DNA of 5,045 bases. It comes from Desulfocapsa sp. GTDB lineage: Bacteria; Desulfobacterota; Desulfobulbia; Desulfobulbales; Desulfocapsaceae. The stretch lies in assembly GCA_029942265.1 (NCBI GenBank), contig JAOZTO010000218.1, positions 1-5,045 of the forward strand, written 5' to 3'. Both the position numbers and the translations under genes were made by a program. Shown in pieces: positions 1 to 5,045 of this stretch (positions are counted from its first letter, which is position 1; each line of letters starts with the position of its first letter). The notes under the pieces were generated by a model that was not told the DNA's origin, did no database searches, and saw only the letters and a list, made by a program, of their open reading frames with translations.

Positions 1-905
1 ACAATTCCGGTATCCATTCCTGGTATATATCCGGTTGATTGCTCAATTTCAGTATTTAGTTTTTTCACCAGCTGCCGAACAGGAATGTTCACGGGGCAGG
101 CGGATTCACAAGCTCCACAACTGGTGCAGCGTCCAGCTATGTGATGTGCTCTGAAAAAATGAAAATCGAGTATACCATCCTGAACAGGTTGAGTTGAGAG
201 CCAAATTGATTTTTCAGTGTCTACAAAACAGTGATCGCAATAACAAAGTGGACAGGCATCCCGACAGGCAAAACACATAAGGCAGTGCTTAAATGTTTCC
301 TGAAGTTGGTTCTGTCTCTCCGTTGGATCGGAAGAATTGAAGAGATCAACGCCTTCGTCTTGACAATTTTTCGACCTGTTCTCGTTGGATTGTATAATCC
401 ATTCATCTTCAATTAATGGGGTTGACATGGGACATTCCAGACATACTTGTCGATACAAATCCTTCTGCAGAAAAGACAACTCGCCCTCAATAGTTTGAAC
501 AAGCACCTTTGCATCTTTACAAACAACATCCAGAACACGCTCTCCACCACCGGCAGCTTGACAAATTTTCTCAGAATCAAGCATTCCATCACAACCAATA
601 CCAATTGTCAGATAGTCACTCTCCTTGATACGTCCTTCGAGTTGATGAACCACAAGGTTACGCCAATCGCAACCTTTGACAACAACGGCTACCTTGCCTT
701 TAAAGTCTACAGGAAAAAAATTTATCAAATTCATGGAACAAAATTCATCCCAGCAGAGCAGTTCAGCCTGCTCGGGGGTTCTTGCCAAAAACGGCCTGCG
801 AGCCATTGGTAGAGTTCCTTTGCAAAACCCAAGTACTGCTTCTACTTGCTTTTCTTCCAAAAGTGCTTTGGACTTCGTTCGAATTTTTTCTGTTATGTCA
901 TTCAT
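1..905 (-). CDS. FrhB/FdhB-like iron-sulfur protein with several [4Fe-4S] motifs (3' end missing)
   Basis: The frame is open from ATG at 903-905 to the window edge (301 codons visible, no stop), so the C-terminus is missing. It resembles the beta subunits of F420-reducing hydrogenase and formate dehydrogenase, a family often found beside HdrA in sulfate reducers. Residues 20-115 match the FrhB/FdhB N-terminal domain in style, with FCKGTLP near 27-33, VVVKGCDWR at 74-82 and IGIGCDGMLD at 101-110. Cysteines follow in clusters: CLEC at 155-158, a dense group at 208-226 (C208, C211, C214, C218, C221, C223, C226), and a classical CxxCxxCxxxCP at 260-271. The family probably carries flavin plus [4Fe-4S] clusters and exchanges electrons between a soluble donor and HdrA; the partner cannot be read from sequence. 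The start lies 4 nt after the hdrC stop with no good Shine-Dalgarno, suggesting translational coupling. No membrane segment is evident. Family call fairly sure, donor unknown. Confidence 0.8.
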   Translation of the reverse strand, partial: MNDITEKIRTKSKALLEEKQVEAVLGFCKGTLPMARRPFLARTPEQAELLCWDEFCSMNLINFFPVDFKGKVAVVVKGCDWRNLVVHQLEGRIKESDYLTIGIGCDGMLDSEKICQAAGGGERVLDVVCKDAKVLVQTIEGELSFLQKDLYRQVCLECPMSTPLIEDEWIIQSNENRSKNCQDEGVDLFNSSDPTERQNQLQETFKHCLMCFACRDACPLCYCDHCFVDTEKSIWLSTQPVQDGILDFHFFRAHHIAGRCTSCGACESACPVNIPVRQLVKKLNTEIEQSTGYIPGMDTGI

Positions 906-909
906 AGCA

Positions 910-1206
910 TCAATAATTTATGAAATGATGTCTAACCAGATGACGCATAATACCTGCTACATCAATACCCTGAGGGCACATCCAGGTACATGTCTGGCAT
1001 TGTTTGCAAAGAGTTACAAATGAACTCTTAACAGCCTTGTCAATATCGTCCTGCTGAAGAAAACGAATTACTTTGCGAGGTGAATCCTCAGATATAAAAG
1101 AAACCTTGCAATAAGCGGAACAATAACCGCACTGGACACAGTCGAAAATATCACTATGACCTTCGCTGCCGCTTCTCGGTTGATGTATCTGTAATGGTTC
1201 CGTCAT
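910..1206 (-). CDS. hdrC: HdrC-like protein with two [4Fe-4S] motifs
   Basis: A 98-residue protein with two cysteine motifs: C23-x2-C26-x2-C29-x3-C33 and C67-x2-C70-x2-C73-x3-C77-P. Between them SPRKVIRFL (42-50) matches the SPRK-I-R signature of heterodisulfide reductase subunit C and of the N-terminal half of QmoC. HdrC relays electrons from HdrA to a partner, usually HdrB, or to haem b in QmoC. Here the chain ends about 20 residues after the second motif, so there is no QmoC-type membrane cytochrome domain, and it is shorter than a usual HdrC. The first motif ends in C-K instead of C-P. An in-frame TAA just upstream rules out a longer N-terminus, so ATG at 1204-1206 is the likely start; a weak AAAAGG sits about 14 nt before it. 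It follows the QmoB-like gene after 110 nt and precedes the FrhB-like gene by 4 nt, which suggests a wire between the two. Confidence 0.85.
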   Translation of the reverse strand: MTEPLQIHQPRSGSEGHSDIFDCVQCGYCSAYCKVSFISEDSPRKVIRFLQQDDIDKAVKSSFVTLCKQCQTCTWMCPQGIDVAGIMRHLVRHHFINY

Positions 1207-1233
1207 AGCGAGATTGTTTTCCTTTTATCAACA

Positions 1234-1262
1234 TGTGAGTACCCCTTGAGGAGGTACTCACA
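1234..1262 (-). repeat. Perfect 10-bp inverted repeat (hairpin) between qmoB and hdrC
   Basis: The arms TGTGAGTACC (1234-1243) and GGTACTCACA (1253-1262) are exact reverse complements around a 9-nt loop. Two further C-G pairs (1244-1245 with 1250-1251) can form with one bulged A, leaving a TTGA tetraloop on the plus strand. In the minus-strand transcript the hairpin ends 27 nt before the hdrC ATG. No run of T follows it on either strand, so it is not a standard intrinsic terminator. An mRNA processing, stability or attenuation role is possible but inferred. Confidence 0.7.
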
Positions 1263-1278
1263 CCCCATAAGGATGGGG
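1263..1278 (-). repeat. Second adjacent hairpin, 6-bp stem with 4-nt loop
   Basis: CCCCAT (1263-1268) and ATGGGG (1273-1278) pair exactly around the loop AAGG. It abuts the 10-bp hairpin at 1234-1262 with no spacer, so the minus-strand transcript would carry two consecutive stem-loops just after the QmoB-like stop codon. No U-tract follows. Confidence 0.6.
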
Positions 1279-1316
1279 AATGAACTGGGTATCGACTTAC
1301 TTGGCGTCGTCCGGTG

Positions 1317-3728
1317 CTAAAGTTTAAACGGACTTGGCCCCATAGCTTTGAGGCTCTGGATATAGTCTTCCAGAATAGTTACATAGCGCTCTGCTTCATG
1401 AATTTCGAGGGATAACGACTGCACCCGTTCTGGTTCAACCCTCATGGTCTTGAGTTTGTCAGCAAGATCTCCACTGCGTTTATTGACCAGTTGATTTCCA
1501 TTAATATAGTGACACTGTCCATCTTTGCAGCCTCCGATCAATACGCCATCAATTCCTATCGACAATGCATCTGCAATGAGTGCGTTATTCACAGCACCTG
1601 CGCACGGCACCCCTATGTGAATGACATTCATGGGAACATTCAATCCCTTATCCATAGCTGACCTAGCTGCTACAAGGGCATCATTTTCACATAAGAATGC
1701 CAGAATAATTGGTTCTTCGTAATCAAGAAAAGAGTTCTCTAGAATCTCAATCTGGACAGCCAGTTGTTTCAGGGTGAGGTGATTGATAGAAATAGCACTG
1801 ACCGGACAAATTCCCATGCAGTTACCACACTGCCTGCATTTGCTGAGATCCGGCTCCGGGAAACCTTTATCGTTCAACCGATAACAGTCAAAGGGACATT
1901 CTTCAACGCAGCGCTTACACTGGTCACATTTCAACTGATTGACAACCGGGTAAGTGGGCTCAATGCTGATTGTACCCTCGAGAAACTTGAGAGCCTTCAT
2001 GGCAGCTCTGCCAGCAGATTCAATGGACTGAGATGCATTCATAGGTCCACGGGCGCAACCCCCAGTCAGGATGCCCGTCCGCTGACTTTCCTCGGGGTAA
2101 CATTGATAATGGCCTTCGAAAAAATTATGGTCATTCAGAGGTAAACCTGAAAGTTCTGCAAATTCTACTCCTGCCTTAGACGGTTGCATGCCACCAGCCA
2201 AGACTAGCAAATCAAGCTCAGTAGTGATCGGTCGACCTGAGAATGTGTCCTCGCAGACAAGAGTGAGCTTCGTTCCTTCAGGAGGGTTAGACGCTTCAAC
2301 CTTAGGAAATCCACGTACAAACAAAACATCACTGGTGCTCCTGAGTTCCCGGTATAATTCTTCCTCAAAACCGTTGCACCGCATGTCCTGGTAAAAAACA
2401 GTACACTTGGCATCCGGCCTCAAAGTTTTTAACTGTTTAATTTGCTTTATTGTCGCAGAACAGCAGACACTTGAGCAGTAGCTTAAGTGTTTAGTGTTTC
2501 GGCTGCCGGAACATTGAATAAATCCGACCCTATTCCCATCACCTTCTGATGGAAACAATGGGATGTCTGATCCCTTTGATATCTGAGATAACAGTTGCTC
2601 CATTTCCAGGTTTCCGATAACGTTGGCATGTTGGCCATAGCCATGATAATTGTTCAATCTGGATAATGGATAAGGATCCCATCCAGTTGTGGCGAGAACT
2701 GCACCTGCCGTAATATTTTGCTCGGCAGGAAGCTGTTCAGATAAATCGATGGCCTTGGTTGGGCAGGCATCCTCACATTTACAGCATCCTTCAGGGCACG
2801 ATGCCCGTTCAACCACAAATGATTCAGGAAAAGAAAATGGCACAGAGGCATGAATCGCCCTGCGAGTTTCCTTAATCAATCCTCCAATACCCTTTGCCTC
2901 TTGAAAAGGTGGCTCATCCTGAATATTATCAAGAAATATCGGTAATTCCACAGGACAAACATTGGAGCATAATCCGCAACCGTTACACCTGTCAGTGTCC
3001 ACATAACGTGGCTGAGACTGAATGGTGACAGAGAAATTACCGGCATTTCCCTCAACAGCCAGTGGTTTGGAAAGGGTATGTAATGTCAACTTGTCAGAAT
3101 TGCGCAGCGTTTTCAGCACATATTCTATGCCACACTGCGGATTGCACAGTAACGGATAAAAGCGTGAGAGAAGTGCAACCTTGCCGCCGACGCCACTCTG
3201 TTTTTCCACAAGATGGACACGTTTACCACGTTCAATAAAAGACGCTGCTGCATGAAGGCCGGCAATCCCAGCACCAACGACAACAACAGAATCAGAAGCA
3301 GGAAGCTTAATAGGCACCAAGGGCTGAAGCTGCTTGGCCCGTGCAAGTGCCATTTCGATAACAGTAAGGGTTTTGCCAAGCAAAGTCTTTTCTGTCCCTT
3401 TACCCAGAGCAATGGTTTGCAATTGCAGATCGCACCATTCATGGAGATAGGGGTTTACCCCCACTTCCAATAAAACATTTTGAATGGTTTTCTTCTGTTG
3501 TGCGGTGAAAGTACCGACCCACACCAGCCGGTCGATACGGTTTTCCGTTACCGTTTCCTGTACAGTCTGCAAAGATTGCTCTGCCCAAATGTCAGAAATG
3601 ACTTCACAGACCTCAACTTGCCTAATCTTTGCACACTTTTGGATAACGGCCTGCAGATCAACTATTTCGGCAAGTGTTTCGCCAGGATCAATTATATACA
3701 GGCCGATTTGAGGAGGATTTGTTCCCAT
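1317..3728 (-). CDS. qmoB: QmoB/HdrA-like FAD and iron-sulfur oxidoreductase with C-terminal MvhD domain
   Basis: This 803-residue protein has the full HdrA layout plus an MvhD (hydrogenase iron-sulfur subunit) domain, as in QmoB of the APS reductase electron-donor complex; QmoB is usually about 750 residues. Order: HdrA N-terminal domain (about 1-140, ending near GVNPYL 90-95); FAD Rossmann motif VGAGIAGL (151-158) and GVGGKVALLSRFYP (179-192); inserted ferredoxin with C248, C251, C254, C258 and a second motif at C311-C322; second flavoprotein half with FIQCSGSR (403-410), C418, C422, C423; C-terminal ferredoxin with C601, C604, C607, C611 and C631, C634, C637, C641; MvhD domain (about 675-785) with C680, C709, C734, C739. 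The tail GPSPFK (797-802) resembles QmoB ends as I recall them. It should move electrons between the neighbouring subunits. Oddities: the N-terminal domain lacks its expected cluster cysteines, and the second inserted motif has C-x3-C spacing. Its ATG is 2 nt after the aprB-like stop. Confidence 0.88.
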   Translation of the reverse strand: MGTNPPQIGLYIIDPGETLAEIVDLQAVIQKCAKIRQVEVCEVISDIWAEQSLQTVQETVTENRIDRLVWVGTFTAQQKKTIQNVLLEVGVNPYLHEWCDLQLQTIALGKGTEKTLLGKTLTVIEMALARAKQLQPLVPIKLPASDSVVVVGAGIAGLHAAASFIERGKRVHLVEKQSGVGGKVALLSRFYPLLCNPQCGIEYVLKTLRNSDKLTLHTLSKPLAVEGNAGNFSVTIQSQPRYVDTDRCNGCGLCSNVCPVELPIFLDNIQDEPPFQEAKGIGGLIKETRRAIHASVPFSFPESFVVERASCPEGCCKCEDACPTKAIDLSEQLPAEQNITAGAVLATTGWDPYPLSRLNNYHGYGQHANVIGNLEMEQLLSQISKGSDIPLFPSEGDGNRVGFIQCSGSRNTKHLSYCSSVCCSATIKQIKQLKTLRPDAKCTVFYQDMRCNGFEEELYRELRSTSDVLFVRGFPKVEASNPPEGTKLTLVCEDTFSGRPITTELDLLVLAGGMQPSKAGVEFAELSGLPLNDHNFFEGHYQCYPEESQRTGILTGGCARGPMNASQSIESAGRAAMKALKFLEGTISIEPTYPVVNQLKCDQCKRCVEECPFDCYRLNDKGFPEPDLSKCRQCGNCMGICPVSAISINHLTLKQLAVQIEILENSFLDYEEPIILAFLCENDALVAARSAMDKGLNVPMNVIHIGVPCAGAVNNALIADALSIGIDGVLIGGCKDGQCHYINGNQLVNKRSGDLADKLKTMRVEPERVQSLSLEIHEAERYVTILEDYIQSLKAMGPSPFKL

Positions 3729-3730
3729 AG

Positions 3731-4051
3731 CTAATCGTTCCGTGTTTTACAACGGAATCGTTCCACTTTGTCATTGATATCGATTGAAGTCCAAGTAATG
3801 GAATTTGTTCCCACCATGGGAATCAATTTGGCGCCATGATAACCAATTTGATAAGGTACGCGTGTTTCAATAGCACCTACTGGGTATACTTTTGTGCAGG
3901 ACATACAATCCCAGCAGTCACTGCTTTCCCGGCACATAGCCTGGCTGTTTTCGTTTAGGGTCATTAGATTACCCGGACAAACCTGTTCACATAACGGTTC
4001 ATCCTGGGCTTTGCATCCATCGCATTTTGTAAGATCAACTCTTGGTGGCAT
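3731..4051 (-). CDS. aprB: AprB-like two-cluster ferredoxin, short and with one cluster cysteine replaced by Tyr
   Basis: A 106-residue protein resembling the beta subunit of adenylylsulfate (APS) reductase, which wires AprA flavin to its electron donor. The start PPRVDLTKCDGC, the wide first motif (C10-x2-C13-x7-C21-x3-C25-P) and CWDC at 46-49 match AprB; Trp47 sits where AprB has a Trp between its clusters. The second motif reads C46-x2-C49-x2-C52-x3-Tyr56-P, so the eighth ligand is missing (TAC in place of TGC or TGT). In two-cluster ferredoxins this residue completes the cluster held by C10, C13 and C21. Residues 60-103 (GAIETR, LIPM, ITWTSID, VERFR) match the beta-sheet part of AprB. The chain then stops, whereas AprB is usually about 150-167 residues with a tail that wraps AprA. 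It has a strong AGGAG 8 nt before the ATG and lies 20 nt after the AprA-like gene. Beta-subunit role likely; APS as substrate uncertain. Confidence 0.82.
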   Translation of the reverse strand: MPPRVDLTKCDGCKAQDEPLCEQVCPGNLMTLNENSQAMCRESSDCWDCMSCTKVYPVGAIETRVPYQIGYHGAKLIPMVGTNSITWTSIDINDKVERFRCKTRND

Positions 4052-4059
4052 AGTTTATT

Positions 4060-4064
4060 CTCCT
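4060..4064 (-). promoter_or_regulatory. Strong Shine-Dalgarno (AGGAG) for the aprB-like gene
   Basis: The minus strand reads AGAGAGGAGA just before the gene, with AGGAG 8 nt from the ATG at 4049-4051. It is the clearest ribosome-binding site in the window and supports that start. The later genes in the operon have weak or no such site. Confidence 0.75.
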
Positions 4065-4071
4065 CTCTATA

Positions 4072-5010
4072 CTAAGCTTTATAGCGATCGCCTGGTACGA
4101 TCTGTTCGTAGGGGCGGGTAAAAGTTTCAATTTCACCGGTTTCTTTATTCAAACGACTTTCAACAAAACAGTCGTACTCAGGATCTGTCTCGGGATAATC
4201 TGCTCGTGTCTGCCACCCTTGCCAACGGGTTTCTTTCCTGGAATTCAAATGATGACACACCACTTCGGCTACATCCAAACGATCGATAACTTCATGAGCC
4301 AACATCAGGTCATGCAGGTCTTTAGCGTACAGTACCTTCACATCATTCTTGAGCATTTTTAAATGTTTAAGGCAGTACATGAGACGAGCTTCATCGGTAC
4401 GGTAGAATTGCGTTGTACCCCCTGCATATTCATCCATAAGCCGTTGCATGCGTTCTTCCATTTCACGAGGCTTTACACCATCAAAGTCTTTTCCTTTTAA
4501 AAGAGGTGCAAAAACACGTTCTTTTTCCTGTTCAATTTGATTCTTTTCTACTTCCGGCATTGACAGGGACTCCATATATTTCAGGGCACCCCTTGTCGCC
4601 AGTTTTCCTTCCGCAGCACATCCGCCTACAAATTTGTTTGGGTGCCCACCTGCAGTCTCACCAGCAGCAAAAAGTCCTGGGACTGTTGTCATTCGTTCAA
4701 TGTCAACCCAATAACCACTTCCAGTGTGCCCACCAACAATGTAGGGATCACTACCATAAATTTCGATGGGCTCTTCAGTGATATCCTGACCACGGCTTGC
4801 AAGAAATAATACGTAAGATGGCCGTTCATTTAAATAATCTGTCTTAAGCTCTTTAACCTCTTGATCTGTTAAGTGCGTCGTATCTGCATATGTGGGGCCA
4901 CGTCCTGCCAACCATTCCATGGCCGAAGAGGCATGGTCGAAGTGACCAGGCGGCTGGCTGTTCGCGAGGGGCAGGACGAGCGGCGCGAGGTCGGCCCGGT
5001 GTGGCAGCAA
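4072..5010 (-). CDS. aprA: AprA-like flavoprotein, C-terminal half only (5' end broken at contig edge)
   Basis: The frame gives 312 residues resembling the C-terminal half of APS reductase alpha subunit, a fumarate-reductase-type FAD enzyme that makes sulfite and AMP from APS. Support: GRGPTYADT (36-44), IEIYGSDPYIVGGHTGSGYW (82-101), VPGLFAAGETAGGHPNKFVGG (from 110, end of the FAD site), MDEYAGG (192-198), LYAKDLHDLM (227-236) and the AprA-like RKETRWQGW with RADYP (258-273). His95 is probably the catalytic His of the GGHT region, though I cannot align it here. Full AprA is about 610-660 residues, so roughly 300 N-terminal residues are missing. They are not simply off the edge: an in-frame TGA lies at 5011-5013, before the TTG at 5008-5010. 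Residues 1-24 come from a 72% GC patch unlike the rest and are probably foreign; the true gene most likely enters near 4940. The substrate could differ from APS, given the divergent AprB- and QmoB-like partners. Confidence 0.75.
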   Translation of the reverse strand: MLPHRADLAPLVLPLANSQPPGHFDHASSAMEWLAGRGPTYADTTHLTDQEVKELKTDYLNERPSYVLFLASRGQDITEEPIEIYGSDPYIVGGHTGSGYWVDIERMTTVPGLFAAGETAGGHPNKFVGGCAAEGKLATRGALKYMESLSMPEVEKNQIEQEKERVFAPLLKGKDFDGVKPREMEERMQRLMDEYAGGTTQFYRTDEARLMYCLKHLKMLKNDVKVLYAKDLHDLMLAHEVIDRLDVAEVVCHHLNSRKETRWQGWQTRADYPETDPEYDCFVESRLNKETGEIETFTRPYEQIVPGDRYKA

Positions 5011-5045
5011 TCAGGCAGTCGACTCGTCGCCGTCGGCTCGTGATA
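4941..5045. other. GC-rich foreign-looking end segment (probable chimeric junction)
   Basis: I count 72 G or C in 4941-5040 against 44 in 4821-4920. The aprA frame hits TGA at 5011-5013, although homologous sequence should continue for hundreds of codons. On the plus strand a frame with high-GC third positions reads from about 4933 to a TGA at 5041-5043, ending in GPVWQQSGSRLVAVGS; it could be the tail of a gene from a high-GC organism, but I do not recognise it. Next to the boundary is an imperfect direct repeat, CATGGCCGAAG (4918-4928) and CATGGTCGAAG (4932-4942), a possible microhomology. An assembly or library chimera is the simplest reading; a genuine rearrangement cannot be excluded. 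Confidence 0.6.

Noticed and set aside
221..604. Two 63-codon minus-strand frames
   Set aside because: They are other-frame shadows of the FrhB/FdhB-like gene, whose frame is open from 905 to 1 and carries the cysteine motifs.
714..720. Run of seven A on the plus strand inside the FrhB-like gene as a frameshift or slippage site
   Set aside because: The reading frame continues intact with family-like sequence on both sides; no alternative product is needed.
1234..1278. Rho-independent terminator after the qmoB-like gene
   Set aside because: Neither hairpin is followed by a run of T on the minus strand, and the next genes are functionally related and in the same direction.
1764..2144. Plus-strand open frame of 126 codons, and other plus-strand frames across 231-4781
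   Set aside because: All lie opposite minus-strand genes with clear family motifs; their translations show no recognisable motif.
3731..4051. Calling the operon a standard APS reductase locus for sulfate reduction
   Set aside because: Gene order, missing QmoA, Tyr56 and missing tail in the beta subunit, and loss of QmoB N-terminal cysteines all depart from it; the substrate is left open.
4933..5043. Plus-strand frame in the GC-rich end as a real gene tail
   Set aside because: High-GC DNA keeps several frames open by chance, only about 36 codons are visible and no family is recognisable; mentioned only under the GC-rich segment.

Overview
The window carries one block of co-directional genes, all on the minus strand, so the operon reads from high to low coordinates. 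It encodes soluble flavin and iron-sulfur electron-transfer proteins related to dissimilatory sulfate metabolism. In transcription order these are: the C-terminal half of an AprA-like flavoprotein (4072-5010), a short AprB-like ferredoxin (3731-4051), an 803-residue QmoB/HdrA-like flavoprotein with a C-terminal MvhD domain (1317-3728), a small HdrC-like protein with two [4Fe-4S] motifs (910-1206), and an FrhB/FdhB-like iron-sulfur protein that runs off the left edge (1-905). Gaps are 20, 2, 110 and 4 nt, which suggests one transcript. The promoter and the terminator both lie outside the window.

The gene families and moderate GC (44% in a counted 100-nt stretch of aprA) point to an anaerobic bacterium related to sulfate reducers, most likely Desulfobacterota. 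This is inferred from gene families; nothing in the window fixes the taxonomy.

How the genes may work together: in known sulfate reducers AprBA reduces APS to sulfite and takes electrons from the QmoABC membrane complex, or from QmoAB-HdrBC in Gram-positive lineages. Here the flavoprotein and ferredoxin are followed directly by a QmoB-type HdrA. No QmoA lies between them, no QmoC membrane domain is present, and no HdrB is visible. A free-standing HdrC-like protein and an FrhB/FdhB-like protein follow instead. No protein in the window has an evident membrane segment, so the set looks like a cytosolic complex passing electrons between an FrhB-type module and an Apr-like flavoenzyme through HdrA flavin and clusters.

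Several members depart from canonical sequence. The AprB-like protein has Tyr where the eighth cluster cysteine should be and lacks the usual C-terminal tail. The QmoB-like protein has lost the cysteines of the HdrA N-terminal cluster domain. The order is aprA-aprB instead of aprB-aprA. Together these suggest a paralogous Apr/Qmo/Hdr-like module whose substrate may not be APS. I do not recognise it as a described system.

The last ~105 bases (about 4941-5045) are 72% GC, and the aprA frame meets a stop there although about 300 N-terminal residues are still missing. This looks like a chimeric contig end or a recombination junction, not normal aprA sequence. The only non-coding stretch of note is the 110-nt qmoB-hdrC gap, which holds two abutting perfect hairpins without a U-tract.
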